Numbered from the stretch's first letter, positions 18,400 to 27,210 are shown. The stretch: DNA of 64,000 nucleotides from Lactiplantibacillus brownii (GCF_031085375.1 NZ_JAVCWF010000001.1:372001-436000); one strand, 5' to 3'. Made by a program: numbers and translations. The notes: generated from the letters alone by a model not told the origin.

Positions 18400-18593
18400 G
18401 CGGATACTTCTAAATACAGACAGCTGTACTGAATGTCACAAAACATCACATGTGATTAGTAAAAGTCACTAAATTAACTTATTAATTATTGGATAATTGC
18501 AAAAAATCTGTAGCGGATTAAAAAATAATAAGATATTTTCATAATTAATGTTATAATTTCTTACATCAAGTGGTCTGGATAGGAGTTGTAATT

Positions 18594-19913
18594 ATGAGTG
18601 CTGCAAATTCAACGTTCTTAGTTTTGTCTAGTATATTGGTATTGTTCATGACACCCGGCCTAGCGTTTTTCTATGGCGGGTTAGTCACCAAGCGGAACGT
18701 TGTGAATACGATGTTATCAGTATTCATGATTTGTGGCTTGGCAATTTTGCTCTGGGTGTTAGTGGGCTACTCACTTTCTTTTTCAGGTGATTTTGGCGGC
18801 GTCGTTGGGGATTTGAAGGCAATCTGGTTGCACGGCGTGGATCTGTCGGCATTAACGCCAACCAAGATTCCGACTGGACTGTATATGATTTTTGAAATGA
18901 TGTTTGCCATCATCACACCAGCACTGTTCGTTGGTGCGGTCGTTGGTCGGATTCGATTTAAGTTCTTGTTATCCTTCATCATTTGCTGGTCCATTTTGAT
19001 CTACTATCCTATGGTTCATATGGTTTGGGATAACGGCTTTTTGGCTCATCTCGGTGTGATTGATTTCGCCGGTGGAACGGTCGTGCATATTAATGCTGGG
19101 ATTACCGCGCTGGTGTTGTCAGCATTCTTAGGACCGCGTTACAACTATAGTAAGGGGAAGCCACAGGAACATTACAACATTTTGTGGGTACTCTTAGGTA
19201 CGGTTATTCTCTGGATTGGCTGGTATGGGTTCAATGCGGGTTCGGCGTTAGCGATGAATGGCATTGCCGTTCAGGCCTTCTTGACAACGACCGTAGCGAC
19301 CGCGACTTCCATGATGACGTGGATGGTCATTGATATGATCACTAAAGGTAAACCAACGTTGGTTGGTGTTTGTACCGGGACGCTCTGTGGCTTAGTTGGG
19401 ATCACACCGGCTTGTGGGTATGTGACGACTAGTGGGGCTTTCTGGATTGGGCTGATTGCCACGATGACAAGCTATGCCTTCATCACATTGCTCAAGCCAC
19501 GCTTAGGCATTGATGATGCTTTGGATGCATTCGGCTGTCACGGAGTTTCTGGAATCATGGGTAGCATTATGACGGGGCTATTTGCCACCAAAGCTGTTAA
19601 CTCAACGATCACGACCAATGGGTTATTTTACGGCGGTGGGTTTAAACTCTTTGGCCTACAATTACTTGCGACAGGCTTCACGATTGCCTTTACGACGGTA
19701 CTTTGTATCGGAATCATCGTAATTTTGAAGCGGGTCGTGAAGATGCGAGTCGATGTCGACGAAGAAAAACTCGGTTTGGACCAAGGGGAGCATGGGGAAG
19801 TTGCGGACTACACCGTGCCAATGAGTTCCGAACTGACCGATATTCAGAATCATAGCAATGAATTTCAAGGTCAACTGGCTAAATTAATGAATAATCATCA
19901 ACGCTTTCGGTGA
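18594..19913 (+). CDS. amtB: Ammonium transporter, Amt/Mep/Rh family
   Basis: A 439-residue membrane protein with 11 expected helices. The two pore histidines are present in GGTVVHINAG and DAFGCHGVSGIMGS. It conducts ammonium/ammonia across the membrane. AGGAG at 18581-18585 sets the start at 18594; a GTG eight codons earlier has no ribosome site. TATAAT at 18552-18557 is a likely -10. A C-terminal cytoplasmic extension of about 50 residues follows the last helix. No glnK (PII) gene lies next to it, unlike the common arrangement, and a terminator follows at once. Confidence 0.95.
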   Translation: MSAANSTFLVLSSILVLFMTPGLAFFYGGLVTKRNVVNTMLSVFMICGLAILLWVLVGYSLSFSGDFGGVVGDLKAIWLHGVDLSALTPTKIPTGLYMIFEMMFAIITPALFVGAVVGRIRFKFLLSFIICWSILIYYPMVHMVWDNGFLAHLGVIDFAGGTVVHINAGITALVLSAFLGPRYNYSKGKPQEHYNILWVLLGTVILWIGWYGFNAGSALAMNGIAVQAFLTTTVATATSMMTWMVIDMITKGKPTLVGVCTGTLCGLVGITPACGYVTTSGAFWIGLIATMTSYAFITLLKPRLGIDDALDAFGCHGVSGIMGSIMTGLFATKAVNSTITTNGLFYGGGFKLFGLQLLATGFTIAFTTVLCIGIIVILKRVVKMRVDVDEEKLGLDQGEHGEVADYTVPMSSELTDIQNHSNEFQGQLAKLMNNHQRFR

Positions 19914-19927
19914 AAGTGGTAAAGTGA

Positions 19928-19961
19928 TGAGTCTGGGGTTTCTGACCAGGCTTATTTTTTT
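19928..19961 (+). terminator. Rho-independent terminator of amtB
   Basis: AGTCTGG pairs with CCAGGCT (one G-U) around a 9-base loop, followed by TATTTTTTT. Confidence 0.75.
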
Positions 19962-20204
19962 ATACTTGAAAATTTTTTATTTTTTTAATTATGATGAAAC
20001 TGCTTGGTCCTTGCTCGTCCTTAGTGGGGCTAGCAGTAAAATATTAATTGTTTTATAAAAGCTGTGATAACGGCATTTTAAGGTGGTTTGTAAGCTTAAC
20101 GAATGAATGATAACGGTAAAGGGTACATGTACAACGATGGTAACTTGGAGGTGTTGAGCAAGGAAGTACTACTTGATAACAATAAATACGAGGAGGAAAT
20201 AATA

Positions 20205-22901
20205 ATGATGCGCAAGTTTTGGCGATATTTGTTACTTGCAATAACTGGTTTAGCGCTGATGGTTCTGAGTCCACCAATTTTAGGGCAGGCGAAGGAAATT
20301 ACGTCAGTCGTTGGACTTGATGTCAATAGTGCGGTCATTAAAGATGCCAATGGCAAGGTTTATTCGAATGATGCGCAGCTTCCAAAGGGCGAATACACGG
20401 TAAACTATGCTTGGAGTATTCCAAACGGTACCGATGTTAGATCTGGCGACACAATGATTTTCCAGTTGCCACAAAATATCAATATTCCAGAGCCGGATGA
20501 TTTCAGTTTAACTTCCAGTAGTGGGAGCGGGACGATTGGCCGAGCTCATATTGATCAAGGTGCTTCTTACGGTGTAATTACTTTAAATCGATATTTACAA
20601 ACCAATACGAAGAATCGGAAAGGCTGGATCAAAGTCAGTGTGGAGAGTAAAGCCACTGAACCAGATGGCCCGATTTCGATGTCAAAAACGGCTAGCTGGG
20701 TTGATCCAACAAAGCCTAATTTGATCAACTGGCAATTAGCGGTTCGTCCAGATGGCAATACGTTGACTAATCCAGTCATTAAAGATACCTTCAGTGGCAA
20801 TCAAAAGTATGTCGCTGGGAGTGTTAAAGCGACGGATGCCGCGGGTCAAAATATTCCGGTAACTGCTTCTGGTAGCTTGCTGAGCAATACGATGACCTTT
20901 AAGTTGTCAGGGTCGTATACGACTGACATTACATTAACTTATCAGACACGTCCTAAGTTAGCAACTGGTGCTGATACATTCAACAACAATGCCACTTATA
21001 CGGACGATGGTGGGCATCAAGCGTCAGCGAATGCGTCCATTGATCGTGAAGGCGAAACGACACCACCGGAAAATCCTGGGACTGATGAACCTGGTCAAAA
21101 GGAACCGATTGCGATGTCTAAGTCCGTTAGCTGGGCTGATCCTGAAGATCAAACAAAGTTAAATTGGTCCGTTGAAATTAATGATAATGGGAATAAGTTA
21201 GTCAATCCACAGATTGTTGATCATTTAAGCAAGAATCAAACTTATGTGGATGGTAGTGCGAAGTTAGTCAATGCTTACGGTGATAAAGTTATGGTCGCAG
21301 TAAGCCAGAGTTCAAATGGTCAATCATTAGTTTTCAGTGCCACTGGGACGTTTACGACTAATCTACATTTGACTTATCAAACGACTACGACTGGCAAAGG
21401 CGCGGAAACGTTTAGTAACGATGCCACTTATAAGGATGATAACGGCAACAACGCTAATGCGACTGCCGAAATCGACCGGACCGTGGTGCCAGAAGAACCA
21501 ACTAAAGAGCCAATTACGATGGCGAAATCAGTTGCTTGGGCTGATCCTAAAGATCAAACAAAGTTGAACTGGAAGTTGGCGATTTCGGCTAATGGTAATA
21601 AATTAGTCAATCCAACGATTGTTGATAAAATGAGTGCTAACCAGACGTTTGTTGATGGGAGTGCTCGGGCTGTCACCGCAACGGGTGCAACCGTTCCAGT
21701 TATCGCGACGGCTAATGGGACTGAAATAACCTTCAAACTTAGTGGGACTTACGAAGATAATTTCGATTTAACGTATCAGACCACTACTGATGAAGCTGAT
21801 ACCGCTGCAACTTATGCTAATGTCGCTGTTTATGAAGATGAAGCTAACAACAATGCGTCAGCCGATGCTTCGATTGACCGCGATGCCACAGAAGTTGAAC
21901 CAGCTAAAGATCCTATTAGTATGACTAAAGAGGCTGCTTGGAGTGATCCAAACGACCGGACTAAGATCAACTGGACATTAGCTATTAAAGCTAATGACAA
22001 TCAGTTAATTAATCCAGTGATTACCGATGAACTCAGTGATAATCAAACGTATGTGAGTGATAGTGCTCAGGCGGTTGATGAAGATGGTCAACGGTTGCCG
22101 TTGAACGTTAGTGTTGCTGGGAATGTGATCACATTTAGTTTAGCTGGTAAGTTTGAAACGAATATGACGATAACCTATCAGACTAAGACCAATAAAGATA
22201 CAGGTGCTGCAACCTTTGACAATGCCGCCCTTTATACGGATGACGATGGCAATAATGCATCTGCCGATAGCTCTATTGATCGGCCAGCAGTTGAAGAACC
22301 TGAAGAACCAGGGACAACTGAACCTGAAGAACCAGGGACAACTGAACCTGAAGAACCAGGGACAACTGAACCTGAAATGCCAGGTACGACTGAACCTGAA
22401 AAGCCAGGGACAACTGAACCTGAAGAACCAGGGACAACTGAACCTGAAATGCCAGGTACGACTGAACCTGAAAAGCCAGGGACAACCGAACCTGAAATGC
22501 CAGGTACGACTGAACCTGGGAAACCAGGAACAACCGAACCTGAAATGCCAGGAACAACTGAACCTGAAAAGCCAGGGACAACTGAACCTGAAATGCCAGG
22601 TACGACAGAGCCGCAACAACCAGGAACTACCATACCAGTAAATCCTGATATGACAGCACCTAGCACGACAATGCCGACAACACCTAATGCACCAGCAACT
22701 GCGACACCAAGTGTGCCAAATACAATTATGCCAAATGGCAATGGCGCAACCAATACGCCAGCACCATATAGTCCAGCTTCTGGTCGTTTGCCACAAACTA
22801 GTGAACATCGGAACTCGGCTGTTGACACGATTCTTGGTTGCTTAGCCTTAGTACTAATTTTGGTGTTAGGTTACTTGGGCTTTCGTCGTCAGACACGATA
22901 A
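20205..22901 (+). CDS. LPQTS-anchored Cna-like adhesin with four repeats
   Basis: An 898-residue sortase substrate. Signal peptide 1-29 (LLLAITGLALMVLSPPILGQA); an N-terminal adhesin-type Ig-like domain (about 30-155); four tandem repeats of about 115-130 residues, each opening with a (S/A)MSKS-x-x-WADP-like strand, then D-x-x-L-x-x-NQ-x-(F/Y)V, and closing with (N/A)ASID; a Pro/Glu/Thr stalk of 14 octapeptides; LPQTS at 862-866, a membrane helix and RRQTR. The layout resembles collagen-binding or aggregation-type adhesins; the ligand is unknown. Start 20205 is chosen because AGGAGG lies eight bases upstream and a signal peptide follows; the longer frame adds a non-signal leader. Confidence 0.9.
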   Translation: MMRKFWRYLLLAITGLALMVLSPPILGQAKEITSVVGLDVNSAVIKDANGKVYSNDAQLPKGEYTVNYAWSIPNGTDVRSGDTMIFQLPQNINIPEPDDFSLTSSSGSGTIGRAHIDQGASYGVITLNRYLQTNTKNRKGWIKVSVESKATEPDGPISMSKTASWVDPTKPNLINWQLAVRPDGNTLTNPVIKDTFSGNQKYVAGSVKATDAAGQNIPVTASGSLLSNTMTFKLSGSYTTDITLTYQTRPKLATGADTFNNNATYTDDGGHQASANASIDREGETTPPENPGTDEPGQKEPIAMSKSVSWADPEDQTKLNWSVEINDNGNKLVNPQIVDHLSKNQTYVDGSAKLVNAYGDKVMVAVSQSSNGQSLVFSATGTFTTNLHLTYQTTTTGKGAETFSNDATYKDDNGNNANATAEIDRTVVPEEPTKEPITMAKSVAWADPKDQTKLNWKLAISANGNKLVNPTIVDKMSANQTFVDGSARAVTATGATVPVIATANGTEITFKLSGTYEDNFDLTYQTTTDEADTAATYANVAVYEDEANNNASADASIDRDATEVEPAKDPISMTKEAAWSDPNDRTKINWTLAIKANDNQLINPVITDELSDNQTYVSDSAQAVDEDGQRLPLNVSVAGNVITFSLAGKFETNMTITYQTKTNKDTGAATFDNAALYTDDDGNNASADSSIDRPAVEEPEEPGTTEPEEPGTTEPEEPGTTEPEMPGTTEPEKPGTTEPEEPGTTEPEMPGTTEPEKPGTTEPEMPGTTEPGKPGTTEPEMPGTTEPEKPGTTEPEMPGTTEPQQPGTTIPVNPDMTAPSTTMPTTPNAPATATPSVPNTIMPNGNGATNTPAPYSPASGRLPQTSEHRNSAVDTILGCLALVLILVLGYLGFRRQTR
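22297..22620 (+). repeat. 24-base coding repeats (Pro/Glu/Thr octapeptides)
   Basis: About 13-14 tandem 24-base units encode E-P-E-x-P-G-T-T with x varying among E, M and K (G-K or Q-Q once). Units alternate GGGACAACT and GGTACGACT spellings, showing a higher-order repeat of two or three units. It forms the cell-wall-spanning stalk of the adhesin and is a likely site of length variation. Confidence 0.9.
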
Positions 22902-22942
22902 TTTAGAAAGGTGGATTGCCTCATCGCAGTCTTAACCCAAAA

Positions 22943-23023
22943 CCAATTAGCTGTTTTAACTAGTTGGCATCAGACCCCATAAGTCTAACCGTCATTAACA
23001 GTTAGATTTATGGGGTTATTTTT
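22943..23023 (+). terminator. Tandem hairpins ending the adhesin transcript
   Basis: A first hairpin, CCAATTAG/CTAGTTGG (22943-22967), is followed by a 16-base-pair hairpin starting ACCCCATAAGTC (22974-23016) and a TATTTTT tail. Confidence 0.85.
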
Positions 23024-23087
23024 GTCGTCATTATTTAAGGAAAGTGACTGGGTGCATCATAGCCATCGTATTTATTAAAATAGGACA

Positions 23088-23361
23088 TTAATTGTCCGTC
23101 TCCGTTGACCAGTTCGTTTACCGTGGGGCAGGCAACCTGCAGCCAAAGTTCGGTCTGTAGGGCGCTTTCAAGCCGCAAATCACGTCTTAAAAGTCCGCCA
23201 GACACTAACCTAGGACAGCTCACCCAGCTAAGGGTCTCGACACGGTGAATGTACTGGTCAATTCCGACGTCAGATAGTGGCTATTTGTAATCTAATTGAT
23301 GTTAAGGTTCGTTAATTAGCGCAGTCCAGCCCAACCGGAGCGGCAAGTTAAGTGGGTACTT
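23088..23361 (+). ncRNA. Structured intergenic element, copy 2
   Basis: Second copy of the 18006 element, between the adhesin terminator and rpiA. P1 is GACCAG/CTGGTC (23107-23112/23254-23259) and GTTTACCGTG/CACGGTGAAT (23116-23125/23241-23250); P2 is CCTGCAG/CTGTAGG (23136-23142/23155-23161). Pairs that differ from the other copies become G-U pairs only when read as + strand RNA, which supports that orientation. P3 and part of P4 are decayed. A 24-base-pair hairpin with a T tail follows at 23423, so a discrete transcript could end there. Confidence 0.65.
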
Positions 23362-23422
23362 ATAAATGTGATAATCACACTACACCGGCAACAGCTTTAA
23401 ATCATAATTTCAATTGATTGAT

Positions 23423-23485
23423 ATTAAATTTAGCCGGTGATTGATTTTTCACTAGAATCAATCACCGGCTAAATTTAATTTTTTA
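23423..23485. terminator. Long terminator hairpin before rpiA
   Basis: A 24-base-pair perfect stem (ATTAAATTTAGCCGGTGA... at 23423-23446 with 23456-23479) has a TTTTTT tail on the + strand, reaching the rpiA stop codon. It can end + strand transcription of the element and the rpiA transcript from the other side. Confidence 0.8.
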
Positions 23486-24154
23486 GAATAGTTGTTCGAC
23501 CTTACCAGTGGTTTCATCACCAAGGAGCGCATTTGTCACTAACCGATCAAAATAAGACGTTTCAACAACGCCAGCGAGTGTGGCAAAATCGTTATTTAGC
23601 GCGGCTAGATGTTCATAACTTGGAAAATGGCAGTCGATTAAAAAGTTGCCATTGTCCGTCAAGGTCATGCCATCACGATTGGTTGCGGTCCGAATTGTGG
23701 GTTGGCCGCCGTGCTCGGAAATGGTGCGCATGACGAGTGCAAGGGCCTTAGGTAAGACTTCTAAAACTAACGGTGTCTTCGTATCAAAGGTCGTTTGAAC
23801 CAGTCGTGAGCTGACTGTTAATAACCAGTATTCATCGGCTAAGGTCGCAATGATCTTTTCGTTAGCGTGAATCCCGCCGCCACTTTTTAGGGCGGAACCG
23901 TGCGTATTCAGTTGATCACAGCCGTCAAACGCGATGTCCACGCGATCACAGTATTGCGGGTCAATGACGGTATATCCTAAAACTGTCGCCAGCTGGCGTG
24001 TTGTTGGCGATGGCGTGACAACTTGAATCTCGTTGACAAGATTGGCCGCTTCTTTGACGAGTTCGGCAACCGTGGAACCGCCGCCGAAACCGACGACCAT
24101 GCCGGGTTTGATTAAAGGTAAAGCTTGTTGAACAATGGTTTGTTTAATGGACAT
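23483..24154 (-). CDS. rpiA: Ribose-5-phosphate isomerase A (divergent RpiA)
   Basis: A 223-residue cytosolic enzyme that would interconvert ribose 5-phosphate and ribulose 5-phosphate in the pentose phosphate route. The family blocks are recognisable but altered: GFGGGST for the usual GLGTGST, FDGCDQLN for DGADE-like, and LKSGGGIHANEKI for the K-GGGGA-x-x-EK-type loop that holds the catalytic Glu. AGGAGGG lies seven bases before the ATG. Genomes of this group often carry a second, more canonical rpiA, so this may be a paralogue with a shifted sugar substrate; that is inference. Confidence 0.85.
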   Translation of the reverse strand: MSIKQTIVQQALPLIKPGMVVGFGGGSTVAELVKEAANLVNEIQVVTPSPTTRQLATVLGYTVIDPQYCDRVDIAFDGCDQLNTHGSALKSGGGIHANEKIIATLADEYWLLTVSSRLVQTTFDTKTPLVLEVLPKALALVMRTISEHGGQPTIRTATNRDGMTLTDNGNFLIDCHFPSYEHLAALNNDFATLAGVVETSYFDRLVTNALLGDETTGKVEQLF

Positions 24155-24191
24155 TTAAGTCCCTCCTGAAAGTTAGATGTTGTGGTCACAA

Positions 24192-24308
24192 AGCTGGTTC
24201 AGCCCTTAGTAATGAAGAGAACTGACCAGTAATTATTTCCATAATAGCACTCGCGATGAGATAGCGCGATTAACTAACGAGGGTGGTACGATAAATCTCG
24301 TTATTTTC
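24192..24308 (+). promoter_or_regulatory. Possible decayed T-box leader
   Basis: GAGGGTGGTACG (24279-24290) matches most of the conserved T-box core AGGGTGGTACCGCG. AACGAG (24276-24281) can pair with CTCGTT (24297-24302), followed by ATTTT. Upstream hairpins CTGGTTCAG/CTGACCAG and CGCG/CGCG are present, but a full Stem I with specifier loop is not seen. The next + strand gene is a secreted protease, an unusual T-box target, so this is probably a remnant. Confidence 0.35.
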
Positions 24309-24407
24309 TGATAAATTGGACTGTTGAATGGCGTCCGGTCGTGAGCTGGTTTTAAAATAAAAGTACATTGATGGCTACCTCAATTGTGGTGAAAAGAGGT
24401 AACGGCA

Positions 24408-24968
24408 ATGAAGAGAGAGCGAATTCGATTAGGTGTGTTAGTGTTGGCAACAACTTTGGTTCTGAATATTGGCGTGGTGGCGGAGGCTTCGTCAGCGACG
24501 CCGTTCGGAGCTAGTCGCTGGCGTGAACCACGTGTCACCTATGTTGTTAGTGGGTCCCGTTATTATCGGAACATTTACGCCACTGCGATTCGCGCTTGGA
24601 ATTCAACGGGTCAATTTAGATTCATTCAGGGTTCCAATGCGCATCATCAGGTGACGCTAACAACCAGTAATTCGACGACCGGCCAGTATCATATGTTGGC
24701 TGGAATCACGTTTACGTATGGTCCTCAAAAAGGATACTATAATCAGGCCAAAGTTTTGCTGCTAACCAGAAATTTAGCAACGTACCATTACACGACTTCC
24801 AACCAGATTCACGTTGCCGAACATGAGCTCGGTCACGTGATGGGGTTGCAACATAGCACTGCGCGGAATAGTGTAATGCTCGCCGACAATCGTTATAACG
24901 GCATTAGTAGGAATGATATCACTGCAGTCAAAAAGCGGTATCATACGCCAGTTGGTAGGCATTCGTAA
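24408..24968 (+). CDS. Small secreted zinc metalloprotease (matrixin-like metzincin)
   Basis: A 186-residue protein with a signal peptide (about 1-28, ending VVAEASS) and a compact metzincin catalytic domain. HELGHVMGLQH at about 140-150 is a complete HExxHxxGxxH zinc site with the catalytic Glu, and SVML after it fits the Met-turn. The N-terminal strand-helix part (VTYVVSGS, then TAIRAWN) resembles M10A/M12 folds. No pro-domain cysteine switch or anchor is visible, so it is likely released. AGAGGT lies about 9 bases upstream. Substrate unknown. Confidence 0.88.
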   Translation: MKRERIRLGVLVLATTLVLNIGVVAEASSATPFGASRWREPRVTYVVSGSRYYRNIYATAIRAWNSTGQFRFIQGSNAHHQVTLTTSNSTTGQYHMLAGITFTYGPQKGYYNQAKVLLLTRNLATYHYTTSNQIHVAEHELGHVMGLQHSTARNSVMLADNRYNGISRNDITAVKKRYHTPVGRHS

Positions 24969-25011
24969 GCTTAGTTTTTCAACTATAGTTGGTGGTTGGC
25001 TATCGATTTGA

Positions 25012-25093
25012 AAAACGTGGTGTAGACCCCACAGGCATGATTTGCAATCGCCACGTTTTGACTGAGCCCAGGCTAAAACCTAGGCTCTTTTTT
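25012..25093 (+). terminator. Hairpin and rho-independent terminator of the protease gene
   Basis: AAAACGTGG/CCACGTTTT (25012-25020/25051-25059) is followed by GAGCCCAGG/CCTAGGCTC (25064-25072/25079-25087, one mismatch) and six Ts. Confidence 0.8.
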
Positions 25094-25110
25094 ATTGCTG
25101 AAATGTGAGG

Positions 25111-25398
25111 TAACAGCCCATCTCCGTTGACCAGCACGTTCGTCGTGGGGGCAGACCTGCAGCCAAAGATCGGTCTGCAGGGCGCTTTTAAGCCGAAGCT
25201 CCCGTCTTAAAAGTCGGCCAGACACTAACCTGGGTGAGCTCGCCCAGCTAAGTGTCTTAACACGACGAACGTACTGGTCAACTCCGACGTCAAATAGTGG
25301 CTAGTTGTAATCTTTACTGATGTGATCTGATTAATATTAAAGATTCGTTAACTAGGGCAGTCCAGACCAACCGGAGCGGCAAGTTAAACAGATACCTT
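25111..25398 (+). ncRNA. Structured intergenic element, copy 3
   Basis: Third copy, in the 24969-25528 gap. P1 is GACCAG/CTGGTC (25129-25134/25274-25279) and GTTCGTCGTG/CACGACGAAC (25138-25147/25261-25270); P2 is CCTGCAG/CTGCAGG (25156-25162/25175-25181); P3 GCCGA/TCGGC and P4 AGACACT/AGTGTCT with CTGGG/CCCAG are intact. Compared with copy 1, two P1 pairs (A-T to G-C and C-G to T-A) and one P2 pair change on both sides, keeping pairing. It ends about 20 bases before the -35 of the multicopper oxidase promoter. Confidence 0.7.
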
Positions 25399-25418
25399 GT
25401 AAATAGCTCCGTTAGTCG

Positions 25419-25447
25419 TTGACACTGTTTTAAAATAATTCTAAACT
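25419..25447 (+). promoter_or_regulatory. Promoter of the multicopper oxidase gene
   Basis: A consensus TTGACA (25419-25424) and TAAACT (25442-25447) with 17 bases between them, about 80 bases before the start codon. Confidence 0.6.
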
Positions 25448-25528
25448 AAAGTTATGTGTTAGTAAGCGCTGACACGGATTAGGGACTCAACGGATAATTG
25501 TTGTTTAGAATTTTAAGGGGATGTCGAA

Positions 25529-27034
25529 ATGGCAAAGAAAGTCTATACCGATTATTTTTTTGATGAACCAGCTTATAATACTCACGATGGGGGCTACATT
25601 CCGTTAGTGACACCGAAAATGCCACCACAACCGTTAGCGATTCCACCGTTATTGAAGCCAGATAAGCAAACGGCGACGGATGACTATTACACGGTGACTG
25701 CGGAAGCTAGCGAAACACAATTTTTACCAGGTAAGAAGACTAAAACCTGGGGCTACAATGCAGGTTTCTTGGGTCAAACCATTGTTTTTCACAATGGTAA
25801 ACATACGCATATCGATTTAAAAAATACTTTACCTGAATTAACGACTTTTCATTGGCATGGCTTGAACGTGCCAGGGCCAATCACTGATGGTGGCTGTCAT
25901 GCGCCGGTCTATCCTGGTAAGACGAACCATATTGATTTTGATGTGGATCAACCAGCTGCGACAATTTGGCTACATGCTCATCCGTGTCCATCTACTGCGA
26001 CCCAAGTTTGGAAAGGCTTAGCAGCGATGGTCCTCATTAAAGATGATGTAGAAGACCAATTACCATTACCGCGCAATTATGGCGTCGATGATATTCCAAT
26101 GGTCTTGCAAGATCGTGAATTCCATGAAGATAACCAGTTTGATTATCGGGCGGACTATGATCCGGATGGCGTGCAAGGGCATACGGCCTTAGTTAATGGG
26201 ACCGTTAATCCTTACTTTGACGTGACCACTCAACGCGTGCGGCTGCGGATTTTAAATGGGTCCAACCGGCGTGAATGGCGCTTACACTTTGATGATGATC
26301 TGGAATTTGCGCAAGTCGGTTCTGACGGCGGGATCATGCCAGCACCCGTTTATTTGACCAAATTAATGGCAACTTGTGCTGAACGTGATGAAATCGTGGT
26401 GGACTTTGGCAATTACCAACCAGGCGATGAAGTCACGTTGATGACGGATGACACGCCATTGTGCCATTTCCGTATCAAGGCCTTTGAACCAGACAACACT
26501 AAGTTACCAGATCGGTTGGTTGATATTCCAGATGAGACGCCGACACCGGGATTACCCGTACGGAAGATCACCATGGATGGCATGGATGAAGAAGTCGCCA
26601 TGGATCATAAGAAATTTGACATGCAACGGATTGATGCGCGCCAAAAAGTTAACGATGTGGCGATTTGGGAAATTACCAATACGAATAGTACGAAAAATGG
26701 GATGGTTCATCCATTCCACGTCCACGGGACACAATTCACGGTATTAGCCCGTAATGATGGTCCGGTTTATCCAAATGAACATGGTTGGAAAGATACGGTC
26801 GGGGTTAATCCTGGTGAAACGGTTCGAATCAAAGTTCGGTTCAAGTTGACCGGGGTCTACATGTACCATTGCCACATTATCGAACATGAAGATGGTGGCA
26901 TGATGGCGCAGATTGAATCCTATGATCCAGCCCATCCAAAGACGTATCATTTAATGGATATGACCACTTTGCGTAATGCGTTTGCAGAAGAACAAGGGGT
27001 CAAGCCGGAAGATGTTTGGATGCCTGGAATGTAA
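25529..27034 (+). CDS. Multicopper oxidase (laccase-like)
   Basis: A 501-residue three-cupredoxin oxidase that would couple one-electron oxidation of phenols, amines or metal ions to reduction of oxygen to water. All four copper-ligand motifs are intact: HWHG (N-terminal cupredoxin), WLHAHP, HPFHVHG, and HCHIIEHEDGGMM with the type 1 Cys, His and axial Met. No signal peptide is visible (starts MAKKVYTDYFF), so it is probably cytoplasmic, as for described L. plantarum-type laccases. AAGGGG precedes the ATG. Monocistronic, with its own promoter and terminator. Confidence 0.93.
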   Translation: MAKKVYTDYFFDEPAYNTHDGGYIPLVTPKMPPQPLAIPPLLKPDKQTATDDYYTVTAEASETQFLPGKKTKTWGYNAGFLGQTIVFHNGKHTHIDLKNTLPELTTFHWHGLNVPGPITDGGCHAPVYPGKTNHIDFDVDQPAATIWLHAHPCPSTATQVWKGLAAMVLIKDDVEDQLPLPRNYGVDDIPMVLQDREFHEDNQFDYRADYDPDGVQGHTALVNGTVNPYFDVTTQRVRLRILNGSNRREWRLHFDDDLEFAQVGSDGGIMPAPVYLTKLMATCAERDEIVVDFGNYQPGDEVTLMTDDTPLCHFRIKAFEPDNTKLPDRLVDIPDETPTPGLPVRKITMDGMDEEVAMDHKKFDMQRIDARQKVNDVAIWEITNTNSTKNGMVHPFHVHGTQFTVLARNDGPVYPNEHGWKDTVGVNPGETVRIKVRFKLTGVYMYHCHIIEHEDGGMMAQIESYDPAHPKTYHLMDMTTLRNAFAEEQGVKPEDVWMPGM

Positions 27035-27144
27035 ATTTCTCCTTGATTTTCAGTAAGCAGTTACGCTAAAATTAAGGAAAATAAATAACACTATCGGAAG
27101 ACATTAAAGTTAGATAAGGTACGCTGCGGCGTATCGGAGGGTTA

Positions 27145-27188
27145 CGGCCAGATAAGATGAAACACTTAATCTTATCTGGCCGCTTTTT
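27145..27188 (+). terminator. Rho-independent terminator after the multicopper oxidase
   Basis: A 14-base-pair stem, CGGCCAGATAAGAT with its complement (27169-27182), followed by CTTTTT. It lies directly before the next MFS gene. Confidence 0.9.
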
Positions 27189-27210
27189 GTCTTCTCAGGG
27201 AGGAATTTTC

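Noticed and set aside
20103..20204. 34-codon N-terminal extension of the Cna-like adhesin
   Set aside because: It would bury the signal peptide, and a strong AGGAGG lies inside it, ahead of ATG 20205.
22204..22828. Antisense frames across the Pro/Glu/Thr stalk
   Set aside because: Low-complexity shadows of the 24-base repeats.
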